Shown here in pieces: positions 9,860-20,375 of a stretch of 64,000 bases of DNA. Origin of the DNA: Bremia lactucae (lineage: Eukaryota; Oomycota; Peronosporomycetes; Peronosporales; Peronosporaceae). Made by a program: the position numbers and the translations under genes. Location: the NCBI RefSeq assembly GCF_004359215.1, contig NC_090610.1, positions 13,745,419-13,809,418 on the forward strand, read 5' to 3'. A model generated the notes under the pieces. It ran no database searches and had not been told where the DNA came from. It saw only the letters and a program-made list of their open reading frames with translations. Position 1 is the first letter of the stretch, and each line of letters starts with the position of its first letter.

Positions 9860-10620
9860 AAAATGTCTTCTTGACTTGTTTGGCTGTCGCACCAGCTTCA
9901 CAAACACCTTCCACATAAAATGCAACGTTACTTTGATCTTCGTCACTCGGCGACTCACGCTTCTTCGATCGGCAGTCTCTGGCATAGTGGCCCGCCTTGC
10001 CACATTTAAGCACGTCCCGGACGCTGCCTTAACGCTACACTCACGCTGCTTCCATAGCGGCTTCTTCGCATTCTTACTGTTGGCCAGCAGCGCCGTTGTT
10101 TCTTCGATACGCGCCGACTCCTTCTGACGCACTTCTTTGGCGAACAGCTTGCTCACCACATCCTCAAATATGAACGACTCGATCGACATTCGAAATACCT
10201 GGACAAGGCTCTCGTAGCTAGTTGGCAAACTCCGAAGCATAGTAGCAAAAACATCTTCTTCACTTGGCCCACAGCCTGCGCTCGTCATTTCTAGCACGAG
10301 CTTTTTTAAAGTCATGACATGCTCGCTGATGCTCGGGGACGTGTACCAATAAGACGCGAACTTCTCCTTGAGATATAGTCGATTCGCCATGTCCTGGGTC
10401 TGATGAAAGCTTTCAAGCGCGATCCACGCATCCCGTGCACTCTGTGCACTTACAACGTGCATAAGCTGCGAGTCACTGAGGTTCAGGACAATTGCTGCTG
10501 CTCCGTAGGTGCGGATACGGGCGCTTCGCCGGTTATCGCCACCCATAGTCCGTTCGACATGAGGTGCATCCTCAGCTTGAAACTCCACAAAGTGTAGTTG
10601 CTCCCATCAAAGGACTGCAC
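9860..10620 (-). pseudogene. Copia gag, reverse, at least two frameshifts
   Basis: The first frame gives FDGSNYTLWSFKLRMHLMS (10610 leftward), the conserved opening of copia Gag. A shift near 10505 leads to LNLSDSQLMHVVSAQSARDA...QDMANRLYLKEKFASYW...SYESLVQVF. The zinc knuckle CGKAGHYARDC is in yet another frame near 9972-10005. Copia-2 at 33143-33780 is the clear homologue. The protein would package element RNA, but this copy cannot be made intact. Confidence 0.75.
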
Positions 10621-10657
10621 TCTGATACTGGAATCGTTACTTGGGTCACTTAACACT

Positions 10658-10718
10658 TGTGAAGTAGGCTCGTGGTCGGAACTGCAAAACCAAAAGTGAG
10701 ACTATGATTGAGTTAGGA
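10658..10718 (-). repeat. 5' LTR stub of the reverse copia
   Basis: 61 bp beginning TGTGAAGTAGGCTCGTGG is the reverse complement of the end of the LTR at 10849-11130. On its gag side (10657 down) is a decayed primer site, GTTAAGTGACCCAAG. It is cut where forward copia sequence begins. Confidence 0.65.
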
Positions 10719-10848
10719 ATACAGGTCCACTGAAGACATGGTAGCCGATTGCATGACAACGGCACTTGCACAAGACAAATACAAAAGATTTGTTGCGAGT
10801 CTCAAGCTAACCAAATAATTGCTTCACAGAACATATATCAAGGGAGAG
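10716..10848 (+). pseudogene. Copia RNase H C-terminus plus polypurine tract
   Basis: The forward frame reads STEDMVADCMTTALAQDKYK and ends TAA at 10816-10818, matching the end of copia Pol (compare EEMVADGLTKALPRDKHTK at about 36940). The purine run AAGGGAGAG then primes plus-strand DNA just before the LTR. Everything upstream of this tail is missing. Confidence 0.75.
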
Positions 10849-11130
10849 TGTTAAATGTGATGTTGTGACTGTTTAGTAACCTAACATTTGCATGTTGCTC
10901 ATTAGAGTTGAAACAACTTAAGAATTATCTGATGGATGGGACACTGACAGATTGATCTGATTGTGATTGATTAGACAATATGAAACTTATCGACATGGTG
11001 ATTGATAGGACAATGACAGATTGATTGACTTATGATTGATTAGACAAGTTAAGACTAAGTACAAAAGATAGGATATAACTCAATCATAATCTCACTTTTG
11101 GTAGTGCAGTCCCGACCAGCCTACTTCACA
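10849..11130 (+). repeat. Copia LTR (282 bp)
   Basis: Starts TGTTAAATGTGATG after the polypurine tract and ends CCTACTTCACA. It carries several GATTGATTAGACAA-type short repeats. An inverted second copy lies at 37483-37815. Confidence 0.75.
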
Positions 11131-11138
11131 AGTGTAAG

Positions 11139-11649
11139 TGTAACACGTGTCTTGTTACATGAATATTTTTTCTAAACGAGGAATAATTAATATTATTTTC
11201 TTTGAGAGGAAATAAGCAAAGAAGTACAAAAGTATTATTTTCTATTCGTTTTGACTTAATTGTTCCAATATTACCAAATTTAGTAAGATTGACGCAATAA
11301 GACATTAGTTCTATTGATCGGTTCATTTAAATTTGAATCAGTCCCGCCAATCGTCACAAGACATGATTGTGCGGTGCGCAAGTAGGTGCCATACATAGTC
11401 AGTTATTAATTTAATAAAGGCAGCAGTAGATAGAAGATCGTTACGTAGGAACTTAATATATTGATACAGTTTTGTTTTATCTCTTTTTTAAGGCCTTAAA
11501 ATTATCTTTAGTCGCTAAGACTTCTTAGCTGCTTAGAACCTCCCTATGCACGTCGTGCACGTGAAGTAGTCGAGGCGCCCTCCCTTCACTGTAATCAGTG
11601 TAGGTTGACTAGTACTGTCATCAGTTATTGCAAAGGGTTCCCCGCTACA
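11139..11649 (+). repeat. Solo-like LTR of gypsy family B (511 bp)
   Basis: Begins TGTAACACGTGTC and ends GTTCCCCGCTACA, collinear with the family B LTR at 15558-16051 in opposite orientation. No CCTGGTAGCAC primer site follows, and the next LTR scrap is only 47 bp away, so it looks solo or truncated. It starts 8 bp after the copia LTR ends. Confidence 0.65.
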
Positions 11650-11696
11650 ATTAGAAGTATTAGTTCGTAAGAACTTAAAGATATTTACACACTTTT

Positions 11697-11850
11697 TGTA
11701 ACGGGGCACCTATTGCTAGCACTGATAACAGTACTAGACAATCAACACTGATTACAGTGAAGGTAGAGTGTCTAGGCTTCTTCACATACACGACGTGCAG
11801 AGAAAGGTCCTAAGTAGTAAGAAGTCTTAGCTTCTTCCGTTACATTTGCA
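11697..11850 (-). repeat. Gypsy B LTR fragment, reverse
   Basis: TGTAACGGGGCACC, then blocks shared with the U5 side of the LTR at 15558 (ACTGATAACAG, TACACGACGTGCAGA). It stops after about 150 bp. Confidence 0.6.
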
Positions 11851-12025
11851 TCACTAGTAGCTGCACCTGAGCCGTTCAGCAGTCAGCTTTGCGGCTTCAC
11901 GGGCTATGCGCAATTTTAAGTTGGTATTAAAATAAAACAACGAGTGATACTTTACAGAGAGAGACATAATAAAACTTTCTGTCACTTTACATCAGTCAGT
12001 GAAGTTACTGTTGTTTAGGGTATTA

Positions 12026-12430
12026 TGTAACGGGGTGTTCCGTAACAAAATAAATATTTTCTTATCGGAGGAAAAATCAATATTTTCACCTTAAAGAGGA
12101 ATACTAAATATTTTTTTATATGAGAGGAAAAAAATACATAAGTACGAAATTTTCATTCTTTATTAATTTAGACTTAATAGCTCTAATATTACCTAATTTG
12201 ATTGTATTGACACAATAAGCATTAGTTCTATTGATTGGTTGATTGAAGTTTAAATGAACCCCGCCAAAAACGATTAGGCGTCGTGCAAGGAGGCACATTG
12301 CATATTTAATTATTAATATATTAATGCCAGTAGATAGAAGACCGTTATGAAAGAACTTAATTAACTAATACAATTTTACTTTATCATATTCTAAAGTTTT
12401 AGAATTCACCTTTAGTACGCTAGAGCGTTT
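12026..12430 (+). repeat. Gypsy B LTR fragment, forward
   Basis: TGTAACGGGGTGTTCCG followed by the AT-rich U3 with GAGGAAA blocks and the ATTAGTTCTATTGATTGG word also seen at about 11303. The distal end is missing. It has the wrong orientation to be the 3' LTR of the reverse element to its right. Confidence 0.6.
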
Positions 12431-12594
12431 ACCGTGAGGGGTGCGTCACCTCCTACTTCAATTGTAGGTGGTATGAAAAGTCACCTGCTACTCTCATTGC
12501 AGGTGACTGGGCCGAGTCGGTGTCGTCGCCCGACTCAGTCGCAAATGTTAAGGCCTCCGATTTTCCCGGGCCACGTCCGTTAAACCTCCGGCTG

Positions 12595-13330
12595 TTAGCG
12601 TGACTACTAAAGAGGTGATGACAAAGTTGTTTGACAACTCGTCAGACCCTTTTGGTGTGAAGGGATCTTGTGATGACTCCATTTCGAATCAATCCCTCCC
12701 TGGTGATGCATACTAGCACCGCCTGCAGTATACTTATCGAAGTGACCTTTACAATAATCGTGTCCGGTGATGCAGTTATCAAATATACACTTCTTGAGGT
12801 TTGCATACAAGTTATGCTTACACATAAGCGTAAGAACTTTTCGGACGTGGGTACGATGTACTTCAACGTCCGACTTTCACTTTATGGCTTTGCTATAAAC
12901 GAAAACGTCATCAAACTGACTCGGTGCGAAATATTGCACCGATCTCAACAGATCGTAACACATCTATTGAATGGCGCAGGGGTATTACTAAGGTCCTGTG
13001 GCATAACTAGCCACTCCCATAACATTCCGCTTGGGGTGCTTACTGCTGTGAACAGGATATCCTGTTCATGCATAAGGATCTGATAAAATCCATCCATCTG
13101 TTGAGTAACGAAAATAAAGTTCTCTTTGTCATGTTATCAAAGATTACGTCTATTTGTGGTATCGACGTTTGAGCCGGTACCGTTGCTGCGTTCATTTTTT
13201 TCAATGCATACACAATCCGCCATCCTCCTGTTGCTTTACGCGCGCAGAAGGTCGGAGAGCTATGTGGGGAAGTTGTCTCCCTTAGATGGCCCGCTGCTAA
13301 GCAATAGGCAAAAAAATGTCGATCGCTAAT
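12595..13330 (-). pseudogene. RT remnant of the reverse gypsy B element
   Basis: From 13330 leftward the reverse strand gives RWRIVYALKKMNAATVPAQ, then MLWEWLVMPQDLSN in another frame, then FDDVFVYSKAIK and DVEVHRTHVRKVLTLMCKHN with LYANLKKCIF. These are RT palm to thumb blocks, and the catalytic FDD is kept. Frameshifts and a stop after KAIK break it. RNase H and integrase are absent to the left. Confidence 0.7.
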
Positions 13331-14390
13331 ACTTGTTCACGAGGCAGTGGTCACTGCTTCATGACACAGTACCTCGAACCTGGTATCAGATCGATTCCGT
13401 GTCGAGTGCCTTTTGGCAACGCGCAGGGTTCGGATTCAGGAAATACATCCTTAAATTCGATTAAATCCTTATCTGAAGGATTTGTCTTCAAATGCTACCA
13501 GGATTGGGACGTAAAAATGTTCAATCGCAGTCTTCTCATCGAGCAAACTTTCGTCTATCGATGAGCTGCTAAGAACACGTTCATTCTCAGGAAAAACGAT
13601 TGCCGACCGAATAGAAATCATGTACTTGTCATCTGTGACAAGTACGCAAATTTGCTTGACTCTGCCACAATGCAGATCAAGCAAAAACCGTTTCGACTCA
13701 TTTCCGAAGTTAACTTCAGAGGTGCTATCAGATCAAGTGTCGAAGCGCCTTCACTTGATCAGTTGTATACTAAGACATTCAATGTTTTAATTTTTTTTTA
13801 AAACTTATTTCCAAAGGTATTCGGGGACTTAATCTCTCAAATTCTTGTAGCTTAATCCCCTCAAGTTTTAATGGACTTATTTCCTCAAATTATTGAGGAC
13901 TAATTCCATCATGTTAATTTGGATAATAGCCTCCCCAACTGCCTCTAGCTGTGGTTGCGCAACCACAGCGAGATCATCTACGATCAAATCTCCAGTCGAT
14001 CTAAGACTTTCGCACTATCACTTATCGACAGTCTATTCATAACTCTTGAATGTCTTTCGAAGCAAGCATCCTTATTTAGGTCCACTGAACTTATTCAAGT
14101 GTCGAACTTCGACGCTGCCTATGCTTGTGCATAGCCGTCGATAACTATGTTCACGTCACAATGATGGATCTTCGACGCTACTTGTGCTTTTGCGCAGCCG
14201 TCGGGATCTAACTCCACAGTGTGATACGTATTTATTCCGAGGTCTTGCAGTCATGCAAACGACCGGACTACAAGTGTTAGGCCATCGCACTCATTCGTAG
14301 GACATCCACAAGCTTGTGGACGCTTCAAGACTTCGTCAGACGGCCATCTGATGAACGAGAGGCAGGCATCGTCACGGCTTGATGCTGCCA
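13331..14390 (-). mobile_element. Protease-RT linker of the reverse gypsy B element
   Basis: Part is open (13684-13469: LDLHCGRVKQICVLVTDDKY). Around 14100-14210 a word TTCGACGCT...GCAGCCGTCG occurs twice, and again at about 46527. No domain is recognised. Confidence 0.45.
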
Positions 14391-14392
14391 GC

Positions 14393-14689
14393 TTATGGTT
14401 GGCTCGTGCTTTCTGAGCCGGGTGACATCAAATTTTCATATAAATCTAGTACGATGTAATCATCATCGCACTGATTACCCTTAAAGTGTATTGAATACCA
14501 GTTACACGTTTGTTTACTGTTACATGTGCACCTGTTGCTCATCCTCGTTAAGGTAATACCGTGCTCATTAAAATTGAATATGCGATCCTCTAGCAATTGG
14601 CGTCGAATGAAATTGTTTGACGCCCCGCAATCGACTAGGGACTTTAGTGGCAATTTATTCGTTACTTTAATTTTCAAGGTGATGACCAT
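14393..14689 (-). pseudogene. Aspartic protease of gypsy B, reverse
   Basis: LKSLVDCGASNNFIRRQ holds the retropepsin active site in its D-C-G variant, followed 60 residues on by DDDYIVLDLYENLM. The forward copy at 17507 has LVDCGMSNNFI. The stretch is short and follows gag after a stop. It likely processed Gag-Pol. Confidence 0.7.
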
Positions 14690-14713
14690 CGGATCTGGAC
14701 CACCGTTTTCTTG

Positions 14714-15423
14714 TCACCTTGGAGGATGATAAGCTCCAGAGTGAACAAAGCCTGATTCAGGCTGAAATTCTCCTGTTCGGCTACAGAGATCGCTTGATCT
14801 AGCGTCTCTAGATCGAGCCGGAACAGGTGTCTTGACAGGATTGTCTCCAAGACCTTTAATAAACACAGTTATCTGTTTTTTTTCATCTTTTGGATGACTT
14901 ACGATACAACTTGCAAGGTGTCGTGTATGTTGGACATAAGCGTGAAGATCACGCTTATGTCCAACTCGTACGACTAAAAAATAAATGGGTCGTAAAATTT
15001 GAGCCCTAAAGCTCAAGATTTGGCACGTCCGGCTAAGATCGACATGCCAAATTCCACTATTGTCGCATCAGCATCGATGCGGCAAGCTTACATGGCATCA
15101 TCTAATTCGACGAGCCATCTTTAAAGGAAGTCGCCTTCTACTACCTTTAACTTAGAATTTTCAATCTTTAAGCTTACGGGTCGACGCGGAAGCGTCGGCC
15201 TGCTTGCAGCATGTAAATACTGCTGTCTCAACATTCTGGCTGTTGAGCACCCTATTCTCTCAACATCTCTGCGTGTTGAGAGCCTTGCTGGTGAAACAAG
15301 GCTACTCTCTTGGGCCCTGTCGAGTTCATGTGGTATGAATTCGGCTATAGCCGCATGTTGCTCGTCTCTATGTAGAGCGAACAACATGGCTCTAACGGCT
15401 GGCCCGCCTGCGGCCGAACTCAT
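14714..15423 (-). pseudogene. gag of gypsy B, reverse, two frames
   Basis: The start at 15423 (MSSAAGGPAVRAMLFALHRD) runs to a stop at 15121, then a second open frame spans 15016-14714: LHAYVQHTRHLASCIVSHP and ITVFIKGLGDNPVKT, a gag-type block, ending FVHSGAYHPPR. The middle of gag falls in the gap and is frame-broken. The 5' LTR is at 15558-16051. Confidence 0.7.
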
Positions 15424-15557
15424 ACATTAGACCTCTCTCTTTTCGAGGTCACCCAAATATGTAAATCTTTTAGACGTTGTAAAAAAGCTTCATTCAGCAT
15501 GTCTATGCTGGATGAAACGTGCGTAGGCCGTTAAACGGACTACGAAGTGCTACCAGG

Positions 15558-16051
15558 TATAACTGGGCACTTTTTGCTAGTACTGATAACAGAACTAGAC
15601 AACCTACACTAATTACAGTAAAGGTGGGGTACCTCGACTACTATACGTACACGACATGCAGATGAAGGTTCTAAGTAGTAAAGATTTCATAGCCACTAAG
15701 GGTTTATACTAAGACTTCAGTATAGCGAAAAAGTAAAAGTGTATTTATATATTAAGTTCTTTCGTAACGATCATCTATGCACTGGCTTGAATATGTTAAT
15801 AAATAACTCTGTAAAGTGCCTACTTGCGCACCGCTTAATCGTGTCTTATATTTAAATTTAAATGAACCAATCAATAGAATTAATGTCTTTTTGCATCTAT
15901 ATTACCAAATCTGGTGATATTGAAACTTACAAGTTAAAATTAACAAAACGTTTTAATTTTGGACTTATATATTCATCTCCTCTCATCGGAAATATTATTT
16001 TTTATTCCTCTTACAGGAAATAAAATTTATGTAACGGGACACCCCGTCACA
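15558..16051 (-). repeat. 5' LTR of the reverse gypsy B element (494 bp)
   Basis: The distal end in reverse reading is at 15558 (TATAACTGGG, one change from TGTAACGGGG), preceded by the primer-site word CCTGGTAGCAC on the reverse strand (15557-15547). The other tip at 16051 is CCCCGTCACA. Gag starts 124 bp further left. Confidence 0.75.
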
Positions 16052-16222
16052 CTAGTTACTTTTCCTTCGTATAGACCTACAGTTGCTAAAGCCATGCTTA
16101 GCAACTCAAAACCTTCTTCAGCACATCGTATACGTATAGTATTCAAAGGGAACTCACCTTCACTGCTATCAGTGCAGGTTAATTAGTTCTGAAGCAGTAC
16201 CAGCGAAAGGTGCCCCGTTCGA
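16052..16222 (+). repeat. 5' LTR end of the forward gypsy B element
   Basis: The U5 part only, ending GTGCCCCGTTCGA at 16222. It is followed by CCTGGTAACAC (16223-16233), the primer site with one change. It abuts the inverted LTR to its left, so two family B elements sit head to head. Confidence 0.7.
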
Positions 16223-16389
16223 CCTGGTAACACTTTTTGGAAGTTCAAGGACCATGTACGTGCCATCCAACATGGACAGGTTGGATGAAGAGGGAGGTAG
16301 CTTTTAAGCCCCTTAAGAAAGATTCACGCTACGCGTGAGAGCTTCACCACTTCAGTTACCTGGAATTTATTTCGAAAGCGGCCGAACGG

Positions 16390-17410
16390 ATGAGTTTGAT
16401 TGTAGGCGGGCCAGCCTTTAACGAAATGTTGTACGGTTTGCGAAGAGACGATAAACATAAACTGGAGCTATCGCTCAGTTGCTCAACATGGACTCGACGC
16501 AGCCTAAAAAGGAAACCTTGCTTTACCTGGAAAACTCTCAACAGCTGAAACTGCTGAGACAGCAGCATTTACAAGCTGCTGCCGGGTGAAGAACTGCGCG
16601 TCGACCCTAAAGCTTAAAGACTAATATCGCCAAGTTCAAATCACTTATAGGTGACTCCATTTTATTGAGATGGCTCGTCGAACTTGACAATACCATCGCT
16701 CGTCGCATCGAGAATAATTGGACAAAGTTGAAATTTCGCTTGCCCAACTTGACCGGACGTGCCAAAACTTGGGCCTTAGGCACACGCTTCACGACCATTT
16801 TGTGTTTGGGTCCTATAAGGTCTTTAGGACCCGGCTCGCACAAACGTTTATGCCGCCACGTGCCGAATTCAGGGCTCGAGCAGAGCTCCTGAATTGAAAT
16901 TATGGTTAGCGTTACATTCACGCTTACGCCCAGCACCCACGATACATAGTGAGTGTTATCGTGAGTAAACCCAGTGATGAGCGAGCACAGGTTACTGTGT
17001 TCATCTAGGGTCTGGCGGGTAGCCCCGTCAAGACGAACCTATTTCGCCTTAAATTAGGGACGCTAGATTAAGCGATTTCTATAGCAGAACAGCAAAATTT
17101 CAGAAACAAAGATTGCTTAAAGCAAGCTTTGTTTCATTGGGCTCTTATTGTCCACCGAGACGACAAGAGATCGGAGGTCCCGAACCAATGGGCCTCTGTT
17201 ATATTAAGTGTTAAACACCTCTCGTTTTAACTTACAAGCAATTGCAAAGATGCATACGCTGTTAAAAAAATAGGGCACTATGTATTGCCTTACGCCCAGT
17301 CCCAAGAAGCACTGAGAGAAACAACCATCTCCCGCCAAGAATAGCGGAGGATGCGGGTCCGATGCTGTTGCGAAATCGCAACGCCGAGGCGGGCCGTTAA
17401 AAACGTTTGG
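16390..17410 (+). pseudogene. gag of gypsy B, forward, degraded
   Basis: An ATG at 16390 gives MSLIVGGPAFNEMLYGLRRD, aligning with the starts at 15423 and 113. Further on, SNLTGRAKTWALG-type sequence (RLPNLTGRAKTWALGTRF, about 16740) is the gag core. Stops and shifts occur throughout. A hairpin at 17413-17436 separates it from the protease. Confidence 0.65.
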
Positions 17411-17412
17411 GT

Positions 17413-17436
17413 CGGTAGGTGCGGAGCGCCCTACTG
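17413..17436 (+). other. Hairpin at the gag-protease junction, gypsy B forward
   Basis: CGGTAGG pairs with CCTACTG (one G-T pair). After a bulged T, GCG pairs with CGC around a 3-nt loop. The fold is the same as at 3440-3465 despite base changes in the loop and stem. Confidence 0.45.
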
Positions 17437-17506
17437 ATTCAGCAACGTCAAGAGAATTAGCAGGCCCCTTAACTAAAGTTACTCCTTACACACACACAGC
17501 CAATGT

Positions 17507-17860
17507 GTGTTACTCCTACAGGTAACTCTTATTGCCTTGCAAATCGAAGTAGCCAAGGAGTTGCCACTCCGTTCTCTAGTTGATTGTGGGATGTCGAACA
17601 ATTTTATAAACGCCATCGATAGAATATCGTTTGTCGAGCGCGATGTACCGAGAATGACAGCGCGTCTTGCAACAGGGCACATCTGTGACCGTTAAAAGCG
17701 TGTGGTTGGATTCAAATCCACCTAAAGAGGGTAAACAGTACGATGATGATCTCATCGTACTGGAGTTAGATGAAAATTTAATGTCATTCTGCAAAAAGCA
17801 TAGATCAGAAAGTACGAGCCATGCATATATTTGCAGCATTGATTCGTCATGATGCCTGTC
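17507..17860 (+). pseudogene. Aspartic protease of gypsy B, forward
   Basis: LRSLVDCGMSNNFINAIDR holds the active-site word, with Ala changed to Met. After a frameshift near 17690, DDDLIVLELDENLMSF matches the reverse copy at 14393. It ends against a family A LTR fragment at 17925, so RT and beyond are lost. Confidence 0.65.
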
Positions 17861-17924
17861 TCTTATTCATCAGATGGCCATCTTGTAGTGGAGCTACTCA
17901 CCCCTTAAGTTGGACGAAGACTGT

Positions 17925-18270
17925 GAGACTCAAAGAGTCTCTTACTTCTATTAGACTAATACGTGTAACAACCCAAAGATGTCTAAGCTCGTTGAGCTTA
18001 ATGAGTCTTATTTCAAGGAAATCTGCCGTTTGTAAAACCAAGCGGCAACTAGTGCCCGAAAGTATATATCTTAGGAAGGCAGAGTACTCTCAGTGATCGA
18101 AGCGCAAGCCTTAGAAAAAAACGACACGCACTTTCGATCAAAAGGGAAACTGAACTTCTATTATGTTTTAAATGTAACAAACTTACCCTTTTTGACATTA
18201 AATAGATTTTGGCCACCAGATCTCTATCTGGTAGCTGTCACGTGTAATACCCTTACTAAAGGAGATTTTA
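17925..18270 (-). repeat. Gypsy family A LTR fragment, reverse
   Basis: Collinear with 39590-39930: CAAAGAGTCTCTTA, GCGGCAACTAGTGCCC, GATCAAAAGG, and the CCAGAT/ATCTGG inverted words. Both tips are missing. Confidence 0.6.
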
Positions 18271-18329
18271 ATGATTTCTTGAATAGCTAACCTGAGGTAC
18301 TTGAACAGATAATATGCTGCCCCTACATA

Positions 18330-18425
18330 CCAACGCAAGAAGACTTAATAGACCGAAATTCATGGATCTCAGACTCGCTGAGGAAGAAGCGGAGCTTCAA
18401 GCTGTTAACAGTAAAGAAACTTCCG
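18330..18425 (+). pseudogene. gag scrap, gypsy A
   Basis: NRPKFMDLRLAEEEAELQAV and KETSVDCL align with 3225-3310 of copy 1 and 19320-19400. An inverted gag piece overlaps its end. Confidence 0.5.
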
Positions 18426-18660
18426 TAGATTGTTTAACGCAGGGTCAACGGCCGCTTCAAAATTAGCGGGGTGGAATCGGAAATTTTCTGTTCGGGTCGC
18501 GCTCACATTACATACTTTCATAAAGATGGTTTCTAGAACCGATTCTTGTAATGAGGCTTGCTGCAGAGCAGCAATAAGAGTCGGCAACTCTTGTACATCA
18601 TCCAATAGGGCCATTTTACCCTGACGGGGAGACAGAATTCGATATCGTATGCTAAAAGTG
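18405..18660 (-). pseudogene. Inverted gag scrap, gypsy A
   Basis: The reverse strand reads DDVQELPTLIAALQQASLQE and FRFHPANFEAAVDPALN, the same gag core as DNVQELRTLIASM at about 2980 but on the opposite strand. It may reach 18775, where FGTLKQHLACC is readable. Confidence 0.65.
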
Positions 18661-18774
18661 AGATTACGCGGTACAACACGCGAGATGCTGTTTCAGCGTC
18701 CCGAACCTCTCAAAGGGTAAATGTTTAGAGTTCGATAAGCCTAAAGCTTTCTTGGGGACCGAGCAAATGAATTT

Positions 18775-19095
18775 TATCCTATTCCAGGGGCCTGAGGTGC
18801 TTGATAAAAGGCCAAACGCTCTATGCACTTTGGATACACTCTTATCCGACAGGTCCATGACCAATTAGTGGCCTCTATGCCACAATCGTTACTATTGTTG
18901 GGCCCCAGGCCCGGTGTCATGCGTAATGCCACGTTCAGGAACGGGTTTGGAGCCCGACCAAATTCGCCTTCACGCCGAAGCGTGTTGGGATGGGATTCAT
19001 TATCCTTTTCCTCAGACGGAGTGTGACTATCATAGTCGACGTACCCGTCTTTTTTTCTAAAAGGAAATATAAATCGGTGACTCACGTTGAGATGT
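18775..19095 (-). pseudogene. Antisense-ORF N-terminus, gypsy A (isolated fragment)
   Basis: Reverse-strand DYDSHTPSEEKDNESHP and GRAPNPF align with DFKSHTPSEDEEQEH and RAPNPFPERG of the ORF starting at 8958. An LTR start follows at 19206 in the expected position, so this is the 3' end of another family A copy whose pol is gone. Confidence 0.6.
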
Positions 19096-19205
19096 CATCA
19101 GATAAAGGTATGCAAAGAACAAACATAAGGTTAGCTATGCCGAATCTTAAAGAGGAAATGAAAGCGAATACCGACACTCGGTATCAACAGTCTGACGGTG
19201 CAGGG

Positions 19206-19300
19206 TGTAATATGTACACTTCGGTTGGTTTATCGCTAGTGTGGTACGCGATACATTATGTATAAAATATCCTTCGTATATTTAATGAGATAAACCTCAG
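19206..19300 (+). repeat. Gypsy A LTR start fragment
   Basis: TGTAATATGTACACTTCGG...GTATAAAATATCC matches the first 80 bp of the family A LTR, then breaks directly into gag sequence. Confidence 0.6.
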
Positions 19301-19317
19301 GTTCGTCTTAAAAACCG

Positions 19318-19500
19318 GAACCCATGGATCTCAGACTTGATGAGGAAGACGCAGGGCTAAAAGCTATTAACTGCAAAGAAACATCCGTCGATGATTTATA
19401 TGCAGGAGCACCAAGCACTTGCGCCCGGCTTGCTCGTTGCGCAACTTATGCAAAGCTCAAACGAGTACTAAGTACCTCACATAATGCCAAAAATCTGTTA
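19318..19500 (+). pseudogene. gag remnant of gypsy A copy 3
   Basis: PMDLRLDEEDAGLKAINCKE and TSVDDLYAG align with copy 1 gag before the zinc knuckle. The knuckle region (CARLARCATYAK) has lost its Cys/His spacing. Confidence 0.6.
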
Positions 19501-19507
19501 TGTTGCA

Positions 19508-19583
19508 AAAAATGCCGATACCCAGTAGGGGGGGGACTTCCTGTTAGATGTAAGCCCCACCACTACTGGGTATCGGCATTTTT
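19508..19583. repeat. Perfect 21-bp inverted repeat, 34-nt loop
   Basis: AAAAATGCCGATACCCAGTAG (19508-19528) is exactly reversed at 19563-19583. It sits where copy 1 has its shorter hairpin (CGATACCAGTAGG at about 3435), so the stem was lengthened or remade here. Confidence 0.85.
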
Positions 19584-19589
19584 AGACAC

Positions 19590-20375
19590 ATACTCGTTGG
19601 GTGATACTCGATGTGATACCGAATCACTAAGTGCTGAAAGCATTGTGAGCTTAAGGCCGAGTCATCACGGGTGTGGTTCCGCAAATGCACGTGAAATGGT
19701 AACTTTTAAATTCACTGAGTGAGGCGGTCGAGATGGCATGTCAGTTGAGACGTTGTTGGCAATACACCAAGGCTTTGTGAGCAAAGTTTCGTTTGATGCA
19801 CATGGCATGACGCATAAACGTTCCATTGATGATAGGTCTGGGTTACGTTACTCCTCATGGATGTCTGATTGGACATCGACTCTTGTGAAGAACAAACTAA
19901 GGTTGTTTAAACTGTTGAACTTGGCCCGGCCGAGAAGATTTGAACTTCCAAAAATTGTAAAATCTGATAGTGGTGACGCTTGGGGTCCCAATATCGAGAC
20001 AGCAGAGACTAAAGTCGGGTTCTACGAGACGCGAAGCGTTGCTAATGTCACCGATTGATACGTGCCAACAGCTGTATACTCTCGTCAGTAGCGTGACTGA
20101 CAACGTTGAATGTGAGGCTAGCATTGAGGATATCTTATCTTTGCATGTCCGTTTAGAGCTAGGCGAAATGTCTATGGATGAGCTCGGTCAGTCCTTAAAG
20201 ACTGGTGACTTATCTGAGATAATGGTAATTCGACCACATAATTAATCAAACTCATCATCGCTTCTAGATGAATCTGTCCTTAATGCCACAAAGGCTGCAC
20301 TTAGTGCGCGGAGTGGATCATCGATCCTAAAGATCATTCAGATCCACTCTTTCCTTTTTAAGTAAGGATTCCAAG
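19590..20375 (+). mobile_element. Protease-RT linker of gypsy A copy 3
   Basis: Matches the linker of copies 1 and 2 in pieces ([19 protein letters not shown]). The protease active-site word is not found, so the protease is deleted. Confidence 0.5.
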
